Source: Brachynemurus nebulosus
Taxonomy: Eukaryota > Arthropoda > Insecta > Neuroptera > Myrmeleontidae
Length of the DNA: 64,000 bases
Assembly (NCBI GenBank): GCA_035578155.1
Contig: JAPWDM010000023.1
Span: forward strand, 4,171,829 to 4,235,828
Direction of reading: 5' to 3'
This document shows positions 39,361-50,045 of the stretch, piece by piece (within the stretch, counting starts at the first letter, position 1; the number at the start of each line of letters is the position of its first letter). A program made the position numbers and the translations under genes. The notes beneath the pieces were generated by a model that did not search any database, was not told the DNA's origin, and was given only the letters and a program-made list of their open reading frames with translations.

Positions 39361-40397
39361 ATCAATACTTTGCATTAATCTGCCTAACTATTAAGAAAAA
39401 GGTTATCTAATGATATCATATTTATTTATTTTTTTATTTTTTTATTTCGAATAATCCACTCATGAGTTATATTGTTCACCGACAAACAATTTTTTTTTCG
39501 AGGGGCCTCCGAAGAATTGCTGCCGTTGGCTTAATTATTTATATTTTATTTTAAGAAATTAAGGAAATGTTGTTCGTATGTTGTACTATAATGCTACGAT
39601 CGATTAATTAAATTTGTTTTATCTGTAACGTCTGAAAAAATTCTTAAAAATGGGTCTTTTTTATTCCGAATTAACGTTACCATCCCCTTAATTGGCAGGT
39701 AAAAAAAAGTCGTGAAAAATTTTTTTGCAAGCTAACACCCTTATTTCCACTCTTTCGACTAGTGGAAACTTCCTGCTAATTTTTTTCGATGGGCATTATT
39801 ATACTATTTCTTTCATCTTATGCAACGACAGGTAAAAAGAAAACATCAAAAAATCCCAAAAATTTGCTTTAGAAAAAATCCATTTTCCGTTTCCGCGTTA
39901 CCGGGGCCACGGTTAATACATTGCTTATCTTCATCGGCCCGCGGGGGATAACCGCTCCTCAAAAAGGCAGATAAAAAAAATCATAATCTTTCACCTGTCG
40001 CTGGCTCACGGTCTATTATAATGTCGCATTTGGTCGCGACTGATATTGGAACGGCATCGGAACGATGATGTAAATACACTCATTGTTTCATCAGGCCTTA
40101 TCCCTCTTTGACCCCAGTTTTCTTTAAGAATATAAATTACATAATTCTTTAAGAATTTTTTTTTTTTAAACCAGAAATATTTTAAAAAATTTTTGGTAAC
40201 TATAATAAAGTATCCGGCATAAATTTTTGATATATTAAAGATTAGGAACTTATAAAAAAAGTACAAAATGTACGATGTAAAGTTGTGCCGATTCAGTCCA
40301 TTTTACAGTACGTATCGATCAAAGTACTATGCGTTCTGTGTACCTTAGCTGTTACTACGTAAGTACACACGTATATATGTCCATATTATGTATAATC
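39361..40397. other. no recognised gene
   Basis: AT-rich with poly-T stretches. It contains the motif GTTACCATCCCCTTAAT (39676-39692), the inverted partner of 36582-36598, and a somewhat GC-richer patch around 39900-40080. No supported coding frame. Confidence 0.5.
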
Positions 40398-40739
40398 ATA
40401 AAGGAGGGGTATCGATAAGGCTTTATTTCCGCCTCAAAATGACGAAAAAAAAATGTCAACGATTTAATGTTTTCTTTATTTATCTTGGAAGTAGACTATA
40501 TTCCTGACAAGAAGATATGTATTTGAAAGAAAAAAACTACAATTGGTATTACCTGTGGGACACCAAGCTTTGGTTTAACTGTGATTTTCGTTCAAAATAA
40601 CAAATTTTCAATAACATTTCAATTTTTTTTATATAGAGCGCATGGAGGAAGCAGTTTGTTTTTTATGTTATTTTAATGTTCTTCATGTTACTGTACAATT
40701 TATTTAAAAATTACGTTGCTTCCACTTTGTGTTCATAGA

Positions 40740-40932
40740 CAGGCCCGACGAGAGGGTGGGGTAGCCCGGGGCTGCATTCCTGGGGCCCGGGCTGGAAAGG
40801 AGGCCCGTACCGGTCATTTAGGGCCCGGGAAAAAACAAAATCAGCTTTTTTTTACTCATCATATTTTTGGGGGAGAAATTTTTAAGAAATGTGCTTTTTT
40901 CTTGGGGCCCGCCATTTCTCTCCACGGTCCTG
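40740..40932. mobile_element. 193-bp hAT-type miniature element (MITE)
   Basis: The left end CAGGCCCGACGAGAGG and the reverse complement of the right end CAGGACCGTGGAGAGA match at 12 of 16 positions. CAGG starts are typical of hAT elements. The 8 bp on each side, TTCATAGA (40732-40739) and TTCATTGG (40933-40940), match at 6 of 8, the length expected of a hAT target duplication. The interior is unusually GC-rich (repeated GGGGCCCGGG-like runs) for this AT-rich window, which marks it as a separate insertion. It lies inside the TIR element at 40398-41684. Confidence 0.75.
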
Positions 40933-41107
40933 TTCATTGGTAAACACAAATAAAATGATTTTACAATTAAAAAATTGATCATCATATAATTGCATAAAAT
41001 AAATTTATTGAAGTGCTACCACGGCACAAACTTGTTGGAACATGTCACTTCGTCGTTTTGACGGCGTATAGGAGTGACAAAAATGGAAATTTCCCACTTT
41101 TACATAG

Positions 41108-41434
41108 ATGACAAAGGTCTTGATAATTGATAAAATATTTTTACATAAAGAATCGAGTGATATTTTAAGAATGAAAATTCAGTCTAGGCATACAGCTTCC
41201 AAAATATACCCCCTTTGGATAGAATACAATCCCATCACTGTACTAACCTGGTACTGTCAGTGCAAAGTAGGGGCAAGACTTGTTGGTTGTTGCGCTCATA
41301 TTGCCTCCGTAATCTGGTACTTAAGTTACAACAGATATCACGATCATACTACTCGAAGAGTCCCGTGCGATTTCAAAAAAATTGTAATGGATGTAGATGT
41401 TGAAGGATATTGGAGTGATGAGAATGAAGACTAG
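41108..41434 (+). pseudogene. C-terminal fragment of a SWIM-type zinc-finger protein, transposon-associated
   Basis: The 108-residue frame ends at TAG (41432-41434). Residues 48-72 show a SWIM-type ligand set: C50-x-C52, then C62-x-H64 after nine residues, in the context WYCQCKVGARLVGCCAH followed by IASVIWYLSY. From general knowledge, this block, preceded by a segment like KIQSRHTASK and followed by an acidic tail (SDENED), is common at the C-termini of uncharacterised insect proteins linked to DNA transposons. Its role there is probably DNA or zinc binding. The upstream part (DDE nuclease or other domain) is absent. A TTTTACATAG tract just before 41108 could be an old splice acceptor, so the ATG may be accidental. 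The fragment has no internal stop, so it is either fairly young or an exon. It lies inside a TIR element, close to that element's right end. Confidence 0.65.
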
Positions 41435-41684
41435 ATAAGGAGTGCAAAGTTTAAAAATGTTGAAACTTTTAAAATTATCCAAATAAAGTTGATTAATTTC
41501 ATAATTTTGCCTTTTCATAAAACCTTCCTATAAAATCAACTGAAATATTAATGATAAATAAGAATATTCCGGCATAATATTTATTCCATCTTACTGTTTA
41601 TCTCCATGTAAACCTAATGCACATATGAGAATTCATGGAGGGGATGGGGCGAAAATAAGGCCTTATCGATAGTCCTCCTTTTAT

Positions 41685-42649
41685 AAATATCTGCAATCAA
41701 GTAAGTCTTATACAAGTGAGCCTATGGTGCATAACATGTGATGTCATTTATAAAAGAGAATATAATAGGCATAATCATAATCAGTAACCTGTTCTATTCA
41801 TTACATCTCAATATTCTTTTTCAACTCTACACGTTGATATTTCTAAAATTGTGTCCTTAACGTTTATATAATCAACTTTCCTGATCACTACTCAAAATAT
41901 AAACAAACTGTTAAGATTTTCACCTGGAAAATTTCAGTTAACATGGTATCGTTATGAATACGAATTTTTGAAGAGAGTTTAGGTATGTAACAACGCAATA
42001 ACGCAACAACGTTATCCTTCTCAACAAAAGCTACAATTTACATTTGAGAACCGAAAGTACACGACGGTGTTGTACGATGTTATATTTGTCAGTTGTTATA
42101 CGTTTGTGCATTACATACGTACCTACACATATCTATGTGACGCCAAGCGTCCTCAGGCAGGCGTCTGGAAAAACTGTTCCAGTTCTAGTCATTACTCTCA
42201 CGTCGACAAACTCTCTGTTGAACATTCGTATTCTGTTCTTCTTTCAAACATACAAAACACTCTACTTTCCCATTAAATCATTCGTGTTCCGCTAATTAAA
42301 AAAAAAAAACGTGGTAGTTTATCATTCAGAGCTTGTTCGTTTTTGTTTTTTTGTTCTTTTTTTTAAAATAAAAAAAAAATCGAAGATAATTTTATAACTA
42401 AACAAACTAGAATTGAAATCTTCATTAAATCTGAATTCTTTGCTTAATAAAAAGGTAAGTCTTAATTTTATACTAAAATAAGATTGCTTTAAAGATATTT
42501 TCTTACTATGTAATTTTTGAATAAAATATAATAATCAAAGTAATTTTGAGCAAAAATAAATTTTTGAAACAAAATTTCTTATTTAACTAGTTAATTCAAA
42601 TTTATTTTCTCTAAAATAAAAAAGATGATATGAATGAATGAAATGAAAC

Positions 42650-42651
<2 letters not shown>
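41685..42651. other. no recognised gene; moderately complex sequence
   Basis: Less repetitive than its surroundings. Short frames at 42044-42295 match nothing I know. A donor-like AAAAAGGTAAGT occurs near 42448-42459 after a T- and A-rich tract, so a non-coding or 5' exon is conceivable but unsupported. Confidence 0.4.

Positions 42652-42709
<58 letters not shown>
42652..42709. repeat. (TA)n microsatellite
   Basis: Uninterrupted AT dinucleotides, 58 bp, following GAAACGA and ending at TGCAGATATAG. The flanks do not carry the sequence that accompanies the other (TA)n tracts of the window. Confidence 0.95.
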
Positions 42710-42712
<3 letters not shown>

Positions 42713-42783
42713 GATATAGATGTATCTATCTCCATGGCAACAAATCTCTTGGGCAGAACTTATACTGATGTAATAAGTGTTAT

Positions 42784-42916
42784 ACAAAGTGTCCCAATTT
42801 TATGCATACAGTCGATTTTTTACATGTTAATTGGCAACATTATATTTTTGGTAATTCTCTTGGTTTATTATTCATAAGAAAAAAAGTTATGTTACAAGAG
42901 TGCTTTGAATTAAAAT
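42784..42916 (+). mobile_element. solo end of a mariner-type element related to 61137-61621
   Basis: From AAAGTGTCCCAATTTTATGC through TTACATGTTAATTGGCAACA and AAAAAAGTTATG to ACAAGAGTGCTTTGAA this follows, in the same order, the terminal inverted repeat of the complete element at 61137-61621 (AGTGTCCCATTTGGATG, TTACATGTTATTTTTAACAT, AAAAAGTTCTGTC, ACAAGAGTGCTTTGAA). It is clearly diverged. I find no opposite end, so this is a truncated or single-ended copy. Confidence 0.65.
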
Positions 42917-44146
42917 ATTTATATTTTTGATAATTCGTTTTATAAAATGAAATAATTTACTGTATTTTATTTTATTATAAACGAAATGTAACTATAATAA
43001 AATAAAGTAAAACATATTATTATTCTTAAAATATTTTTGTAGTGAATTTTTTTTTTAAAATAGGGAAATTCGATCGTCTTGCAAGGAATCACCACAGTAA
43101 AAGTGTTAAAAGTGTCTATGGCCCTTTTAGAGGCCCCTTTTCGAAAATTTTTTTATATAAACACTAAGTTCTGAGTTTACATTCTATGACGGAACACCTC
43201 AAAATTTTAAAATGAACAGTCAGTCTAATATGTTAAATATAACATATTTCAAATATAACTAATAAATACTTATTTAAAAGTAACATTATTACTCAATTAT
43301 TACTAACATTATTGTTGTAAAAATATGTGATTATTGAGTTGTTTAAGTTAAATTTTTTTTAAAGATACTTTTTAAAAGATACTCTATTTTAACATAACAC
43401 AAAGTAAAAACTGGTTAAAGCGCGCACTACTTTTTTTTTTATATATTCAACATAATTTATAAAATCTTAAGGTGTCATTTAATTTTAGTGTACAGGAACA
43501 ACTTTCAATATTTTTCTTTCAATAAATTCACTTCCCTACTGGTACGGGAACAGACTTAAAATAGCCTTTTCTATGCCATCTGCCTCATAAGTACGTCATA
43601 TATAATTGAATTTAAGAAAACGATGCTACTTTCAGTTGTTGGAAATGTTGCATGACAGTTCACGAATTGCATAATTTTCGTTCAAAAGTGATATGTAAAG
43701 TTTATTTCTATTTTATAGTTAACAAATTCTTATTGTGTTTATTGAGTCTTGAGTCTGTCTGTAATAAACATTTTTTTTTACTGAATTTTTCATTTTAAAT
43801 ACCCTTCTCAACTCTAATACATTTACCTACGTGTTCTGCTTGCTACCTGCACGTTATTTACATTTCTTGTTTGTCAGAAATAAAAATTTTCTGAAAAACA
43901 CTTTTTTGAAATAAATATAAGTTTAAATATTATAGTTTAATTAGTTTAATTAATATTTTTTGTTTATTTTCAATTAATTTGATAAAGATAAAATTATCTT
44001 TTTTTAAAACTAAATAGCTTCCCTACACTTCAACTAATCAAATATTGAATATTATACTTTACGAAAACTAAACGTGACCTTCAATTTTTATACTAAGTTT
44101 CGTTCGTTTTTGGCCATGTCTAATATATGGAACTAGAAATTTTCAC
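42917..44146. other. no recognised gene
   Basis: AT-rich, with short self-complementary patches such as around 42955-43015. No coding frame, RNA gene or clear repeat boundary is visible. Confidence 0.5.
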
Positions 44147-44583
44147 AATTGAAGGGTACAGGGAAAAAAAGATCAGAGTCACAAAAAGTAAATTTTTCAG
44201 GGAAGCGTTTTTAAACTTTAAAGTGTGAATCATGTATTATAGGCGCATTTTTCAACATAAAAATTTTTTGCCTGAAAACCACATATAGGATCTGGTTCAA
44301 ACTTTCGGTGATTGCAGCTAATATAGTAAGCTAAAAAACGCCATGCCAGCAGAAAATAGACGGCTAGCCGTTTTCGCGAAATTTGACATCGAATTATGTA
44401 TTATATGCGCATTTTTCAGCAAAAAAATTTGGTTCTTCCTCTGCATATCACGGACTATGTTCGATTTTCACGTGTAATATTAGCACGGGATCAATATTCT
44501 GCATATTGCCAACATAACTGCATGGATTTTGGTATTTTTTACTTTTTCTGACTCTGATCGTTTTCCCTTGTACCCTTCAATTT
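44147..44583. mobile_element. 437-bp TIR miniature element with an internal direct duplication
   Basis: The left arm AATTGAAGGGTACAGGGAAA (from 44147), then GATCAGAGTCAC and AAAAAGTAAA, is matched by the reverse complement of 44534-44583: AATTGAAGGGTACAAGGGAA, then GATCAGAGTCAG and AAAAAGTAAA. The TIR is therefore about 48 bp. Inside, TATGTATTATATGCGCATTT (44393) repeats an earlier CATGTATTATAGGCGCATTT (44231) about 162 bp apart. No open frame. I could not fix a target duplication. Confidence 0.8.
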
Positions 44584-44663
44584 TTCTTCTTCACGTATAC
44601 TAGGAATGCACCCAAACAAATTATTTAACATTGCAAGTTAAATAAAAGCTTTTAAATACAATT

Positions 44664-44998
44664 TCAAATTTTCGTAGACATTTTTTGCATTTTCCTAAGT
44701 CCTTTTAAATCCTTCCCTTCTAAGTCCTTTTTAGAACATATTTTCGAACATCTAAGAACAACTGACTTTTTGTTAAATTTCTTCGATCCAGTGTTACCGG
44801 GATCTATTTCAAGCCAGTGATGCACGTTTTCCTCACTAGTTCCAGGAACAGATTCATTTACTACATCCTTTTCAGTTTGTTTGCTGTCGTTCTCGTGTCT
44901 GGTTTGCTTTCACATTATTAGGAATTTTTAGTAAAGTTCATCCCTTCTTCTTCGTCGACACTGTCACTAGAAAATGACTCTTCAGTCTTCGGATCCAT
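44664..44998 (-). pseudogene. broken acidic-N-terminus coding remnant, function unknown
   Basis: On the minus strand an ATG at 44998-44996 opens 26 codons beginning MDPKTEESFSS and rich in D, E and S, closed by TAA at 44920-44918. After a frameshift a second open stretch continues to TGA at 44666-44664, containing SKQTEKDVVNES, GTSEENVHHWLEIDP and RCSKICSKKDLEGKDLKGL. Together this reads like a normal charged protein rather than random AT-rich translation. A TTTATTTTAG tract directly upstream resembles a splice acceptor. An acidic serine-rich start is common in several transposases and many nuclear proteins, and I cannot assign a family. One frameshift or an unrecognised intron separates the halves. 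Confidence 0.45.
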
Positions 44999-45186
44999 CT
45001 AAAATAAATTTCCTATAATAATAAATATAACATTTCTAGTGTATTTCAAGAAAAAATGTTAATAGAAAAACACTGTATTAATCTTTCTTAACAGAAAACA
45101 TAAGCAAAAGTAAGATAGCTACAAAATAATAACACCTCTGTCGTAGCATCTGCATATCATAGTGAATTTCCAATGACTGGACACTG

Positions 45187-45463
45187 ACAGATCTCATATA
45201 ACAACTTGTATCCATTTAAAATAGTTTAGCTCTCTAACACTGAAAAAATTTTCAAAATAAGTTAAGTAGTTAATTTTTGGCGCTTTTTGGGTCTCCAGGA
45301 CCCTGGTGGATCTCATATAGTATAGCATATATGTATTTATGTTGGGTAGATTTATATTTGGCACTTTGGGACCCCCGGACCCTGGCAGACCTCATACAAC
45401 ATAACTTATATCCATTTAAAATAGCTTATCTCTCTAACAGTAAACAAATTTTCAAAATCAGTG
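45187..45463 (+). repeat. direct repeat of about 75 bp, two copies about 198 bp apart
   Basis: CAGATCTCATATAACAACTT at 45188 and CAGACCTCATACAACATAAC at 45386 begin matching segments that both run through ATCCATTTAAAATAG, CTCTCTAACA and AAATTTTCAAAAT. A third partial copy (GGTGGATCTCATATAGTATA) lies between them, each preceded by a GACCCTGG-like GC patch. It is part of a larger unclassified repeat whose CCTCTGTCGTAGCAT motif at 45135 recurs at 47533. Confidence 0.7.
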
Positions 45464-45629
45464 ATGGCACGTTCTTGAAAAGTTAGTTAATTTTTATTTT
45501 GAAAAATAAAAGAGACATAAATATTGTTATTGTAATGATAAAAACAATGAAGCATTTATTATAAAGAAATTCAGCAAACTTCTTAATTTTCTCTCAAAAT
45601 CTAGTTCATTTAGAACAATGTTTTAAAAG

Positions 45630-45790
45630 CTTGTTTTATGTAATTTTTTACGCTCTTTTCGACGGTGTAAAAAAAATCCAAAAAATTTTTGAATTCGTCA
45701 AATTTTGCAAAGAACCACTAAAATTGGCGGAAATTGTTTCTGAACAATTGGAGGCTTTCTTCGAGAGTTATCGCGCATATAGTTATATAC

Positions 45791-45870
<80 letters not shown>

Positions 45871-46000
45871 TTTATTGAACCTCATTTTCGATTTCTCGAG
45901 GCTTCAAAACGGATTTCTGCCATAGTCCCGGGCTCAGGTATTTTCATTACACCCGCTGTAATAAGTGTATTTCCGAAAAGGAAATTCACTTAAAACCTAA
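45630..46000 (+). repeat. (TA)n-linked interspersed repeat, copy a
   Basis: Order: TTTTATGTAATTTTTTACGC, CTCTTTTCGACGGTGTAAAA, about 100 bp, a (TA)n tract at 45784-45867 (two C interruptions), then TAAATTTTATTGAACCTCAT, TTTCGATTTCTCGAGGCTTC, AAAACGGATTTCTGCCATAG, TCCCGGG. The same order is seen at 47630-48180, and the segment 3' of the TA tract also at 56880 and, inverted, at 57603-57727. The open frame here is only a translation of the TA tract. Family unknown. Confidence 0.75.
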
Positions 46001-46027
46001 TTATATCTACTTAATAAATTTCTAACA

Positions 46028-46617
46028 CTGACTGACTGACAGACAATGCACAGCCTAAACCATTGGGTTTAAAAGAATGAAATTTTTCATAGGAGTTTCC
46101 TATGTGACGTAGGTGAGCACTAAGAAAGGATTTTTGAAAATTCGTCCCCTAAGTGGGTTTAATAGGGAATGAAAATTTGTATGTAAATTCGTTATTTTTG
46201 AAGTTAGTGGTATATGTATAAAAATATGTTATATGGCTATTAAAATAAATAATATTTAATGAATCTTTAACTTTGCCTGATAGACAACGCACAATCTCAA
46301 CTGTTGAGTTTAGAAGGACGAAATTAAGCACAAGACTTATGAAAATTGGCGTTTAGGCTTCTATATATATATAATAAAAGTCATTTATTATAAATAAAAA
46401 TAAAAGTCACTATTATAAATAAAAGTCAGTTGTTTCTGGAAATTTATTCCCTAAGGCGTTAAAACAGAAAATGAAAGTTCATATGGGAAGTTATCATTTT
46501 TGAAGTTATAAACGTGGATATTGATTTAGGCTTTTGAAAAACATTAAAAGTGAGCAGAAAGTGAGTACCTAATAAAAATATATTGTCGATGGGAAATCCC
46601 ATTGGGTATACGGCTAG
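46028..46617 (+). mobile_element. Helitron-like 3' region ending in hairpin plus CTAG
   Basis: The 3' end has the Helitron signature: a perfect 6-bp-stem hairpin ATGGGA-AA-TCCCAT at 46589-46602, then 11 nt, then CTAG (46614-46617) followed by T. Upstream lie two diverged copies of a unit, ACTGACTGACAGACAATGCA at about 46028 and CCTGATAGACAACGCACAAT at about 46276, each followed by a GTTTAGAA or GTTTAAAA and a GAAATT context. Such units are common in insect non-autonomous elements. The 5' terminus (TC) was not identified with confidence, and no Rep/helicase sequence is present. Confidence 0.6.
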
Positions 46618-46650
46618 TGATTATATAACTAAATAGAATAATAGAAAAAA

Positions 46651-46753
46651 TGCACTACGCATGTGCACTATTAAACCGCGCAAAGTAAAATTTAATTTTT
46701 AAAATTTTTGCTAAAAAGCATTTGGGCGATTTAATAATGCGCATACGTAGTCA
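46651..46753. repeat. compact foldback element of about 103 bp
   Basis: The left arm TGCACTACGCATGTGCACTA, TTAAACCGCGCAAA (46651-46684) pairs with 46720-46753, whose reverse complement is TGACTACGTATGCGCATTAT, TAAATCGCCCAAA. Most positions match. The loop of about 36 bp is AT-rich. Resembles a very short foldback MITE. It lies 34 bp after the Helitron-type CTAG end. Confidence 0.7.
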
Positions 46754-47530
46754 ATTTTTCTACTACGATCGAACGCAGCCATTACGACCGAACTGCTGAC
46801 TATTAGCAACTGAAAAAGATAAAATAAGAAATACTATTTTTTTTGTAATTTGTTCTTATAGTATAAAATATTTCCGATAATCCAATGGAATTACTAATAA
46901 TGTCAAGCGTATCACGCAAAATAGATAGAAATTATTGACATCATACAGCGTGGTGTTTAAGTTAGTCAGGTTTAGCTTGACGCTGTAGATTATTAAAAAA
47001 AGATTATAAAATAAAATATAGAAAATTTAAATAATATTAAAATATTCGGAAATCAAATCGCTTAATTCTGGAGCCCTAAATGTGTACAATAATTTTAAGG
47101 AAAAGTTTATATACAGTACGGTACCCGATAACTGAACACAGATAATAGAGGAAATGAATAATAATTTTATTTAATATTTAACTGATTTGATTGATTAGGT
47201 AAATATGTATTAAAATTTCTTTACGCATTAAATTTGTCTCCATAAATAAATTATTTAAGTGTTTTCAATTTATCACATGACATAAATAATTATAGTAAAA
47301 TACATTTATCCACTTTTTATTGTATCATTGTATCATGAAAACATCACGAAAGCACCAAGTATCAATTTTACCAATAATTTATAATAAAATTATTAATATG
47401 TATACATGTAAGTTTTGCGTGTATCAATAAAAATTTTAAACTGTCTAAAACATTTATATATGTACATCTATAATGAATAATTCATTTATATAGAGCTCTT
47501 TTAAAAAACCGTCTTCAAAAAAACCAAAAA
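46754..47530. other. no recognised gene
   Basis: AT-rich DNA with no supported coding frame or repeat boundary. Confidence 0.5.
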
Positions 47531-47845
47531 ATACCTCTGTCGTAGCATCCTGCATAACATAGCGAATTTCCGTTTAAAGAAATTAGTTTTCCTCGGAAAC
47601 TAGTCGACATAGAATAATAGTTTAATGACCCTTTTTATGTGATTTTTTTCTCTTCTTTTCAATGGTGTAAAAAAATGTCGCAAAAGTTTTTGAATAAGGA
47701 GAAATTTTAGAAAAAACTATTTTTTTTTCCCGAAAATTGCCAAAGAAATCATGTTCCAGGTATCGGATGTGCCTGACTAACGAACTTGTCCAACGGTTTG
47801 GGACTTCCAACATTTTTACCAAATTTCGTAAAAATATGAAATTTC

Positions 47846-47924
<79 letters not shown>

Positions 47925-47949
47925 GTATATGTATATATATATATATACG

Positions 47950-47992
<43 letters not shown>

Positions 47993-48010
47993 GTACATGT
48001 ATATATATAC

Positions 48011-48093
<83 letters not shown>

Positions 48094-48180
48094 TAGTGAA
48101 TGTTATTTTCGGTTTCTAGGGAGCTCGAAACAAATTTCTACCATAGTCCCAGGTTCAAGTCGCGTCATGACAGTGACTAA
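47531..48180 (+). repeat. (TA)n-linked interspersed repeat, copy b, with a 244-bp TA tract
   Basis: Begins with CCTCTGTCGTAGCAT as at 45135, then TTTTTATGTGATTTTTTTCT, CTTTTCAATGGTGTAAAAAA, a long (TA)n tract at 47848-48091 with a few G and C interruptions, and then TAAATTAGTGAATGTTATTT, TCGGTTTCTAGGGAGCTCGA, AACAAATTTCTACCATAGTC. It is colinear with copy a at 45130-46000 but clearly diverged. The long tyrosine-isoleucine frames on both strands here are translations of the dinucleotide run and not genes. Confidence 0.8.
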
Positions 48181-49279
48181 TAGTTGATTTTTCGATTGGA
48201 ATATTCGCTAGAACAAAAAAAGAAAAACATGCCCGAGTTCAAAATGTATTTAAAAGTCCGGACAGAGCCTAATATTAAAAATTTTTTCATTTTCATATTT
48301 TGAGCTTTCAAACATAGGACGTGTCTAGCTGAAGAACTTATCCAAGATTTTTGGATTTCCAATTTTTTCACTAACAAGGGGAGTATCAAACATGGGAATC
48401 ACGAATTTTAGAGAAATTAATATATGTTGTAGAATATATTTCTCTAAGTATTGTAGTAATAATAATTTAGGCCAATGCAACTTCATTTAGAAATTTACTG
48501 GGGCCACTAGTGTGACCGGCTGAAAAAAGGGAATTTTTGGGAATTTTTTTAAAGAAAACTACTGCATGGAATGTTTTAATATTTTAAGGATATATTTATG
48601 GATATATAATAAATACATAATAATATTTTTGGACCGAAAAATTGAAAATTCAGCGAGTCATTCGCAATCTTCCAAGGCTCCGAAAAAAAGTCCCTCAACT
48701 GCTGCAGTGATAGCGACCTTCACAATTCTGGAAATAAAAAAGAAAAGTTTATTAAACTAGAAGGTATTGCTCGTACCGTGAACGTCAATCGAAAAAAAAA
48801 ATTGAAATTTAACAAAATGGTGGAGTTTTTAAAAAAAAATTCAAATTTTATGTGAAAATTTGATGATTTTTGGCCTGCCAAAATTACATTTTTTATTCGA
48901 CAAGAAAACTGGAGGTTCATGGTACGGAGAAACATATATAAAAGAAGTTGAGATAAGAATCAAATCGATCGGATGATTTGTCTTCGAGTTACAACTGCAG
49001 CAAATTTGAAAAAATGTAGTTTTTCTTTACCTTACCTTTTAGTTTTAATCACTGAGAATTTTTACTAAAATTATTTACGATGTATTCACTATAACGGTTA
49101 TAGTAAAACTAGATGAGTGGTTTAAATGTGCCAGGGTCTAGCTGCTCCACAACATGTGACTGGCAGCCACGTCCAGAAACTCCCGAACTATGAACTTTCA
49201 TACATTTCTCAATACCTCAAAGTTAACAATGAAAATCAGAATCCGCTCTTCGCACAGAAAAAAAAACAGTGATTTTATT

Positions 49280-50045
49280 TACAAAACCGCTTTTAGTATT
49301 CAGTTTTCGTTGTTAGAACTAAAATTTTAGTAATAGTAACGAAACTCGCTTCCAGTGATTGATATAAGTTTTATTAATACTACAAATTGCGTTTTATTAA
49401 TGTGTACTCTTAGTTTTAATATAAAATTTTGCAAATATTACAAAAAATTTTGTAATAACAAAAAAAAAGTTTAGTAGTATATTTTTGTAGCATTAATTAC
49501 AGTTCTATTAAATATTTTAAATAAATATAACAAAAATATTTGTAATTATAACACTGTTTTAAAAATCAAAATGCGCATGCTTAAAGTAAAAATCCCTTTT
49601 GTAATTAAAACGAAAATTTTTGTAATAATTAAATGACACTTGCGCAGAGTTGACAAGTTGATACATTTAAGTGGTATTTTGTAAACGTTCATAATACTTA
49701 TATGCATTTAAAGAAGCCCTGATAATATTTACAAAGTTATTTCTGTTATTGAGTTTTTGTTGTTATAACTAAAATTTTAATATTGTTACAAAACTTGCCT
49801 CTACTACGATTTATTAATTCCTACTGTTATTTTTAAGACAAAATTTTGCAAATGTAACAAAAACATTTCTAATAACAAAAAATATTTTGATAGTATACTT
49901 AAGTATAGTTTAAAAATTTAAATGACAATAAAATTTAGTGATTGTCACAAAGTTGTTTAATTTCTCATTTAAAAACAGAGTTTTGTAATTACAACAAAAA
50001 GTTTTGTAATAAATAACTGACGCAAGCGCAGTATTAACGAATTCT
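49280..50045 (+). repeat. internal tandem duplication of about 430 bp in element E
   Basis: Matching landmarks recur in order: GTTGTTAGAACTAAAATTTT (49312) and GTTGTTATAACTAAAATTTT (about 49758); AAAATTTTGCAAATATTACA and AAAATTTTGCAAATGTAACA (about 49429 and 49843); AATGACACTTGCGCAG and AACTGACGCAAGCGCAG (about 49630 and 50024). Offsets run from about 450 down to about 400, so the copies differ by indels. Confidence 0.6.

Larger units (their letters stand above)
40398..41684. mobile_element. 1.29-kb TIR transposon remnant carrying a SWIM-domain fragment
   Basis: The left end ATAAAGGAGGGGTATCGATA pairs with the right end, whose reverse complement is ATAAAAGGAGGACTATCGAT. Pairing continues through AAGG, C or T, CTTATTT or TTTATTT, and CGCC, giving about 40 bp of imperfect TIR. 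The interior holds a 327-bp frame with a SWIM-type zinc-binding motif (41108-41434) and a younger hAT-type miniature element (40740-40932). The simplest reading is an internally deleted element that kept the 3' end of its coding region. The superfamily is uncertain: SWIM motifs occur in MULE and KDZ (Zisupton-type) transposases, and no clear target duplication is seen. Confidence 0.65.

Noticed and set aside
42044..42295. Possible promoter or first exon
   Set aside because: Sequence is more complex than its surroundings and a donor-like GTAAGT lies downstream, but nothing ties these together; left as unannotated DNA.
47737..48096. Long tyrosine-isoleucine frames on both strands, also at 45631-45993 and 56751-57008
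   Set aside because: They are translations of (TA)n microsatellites.
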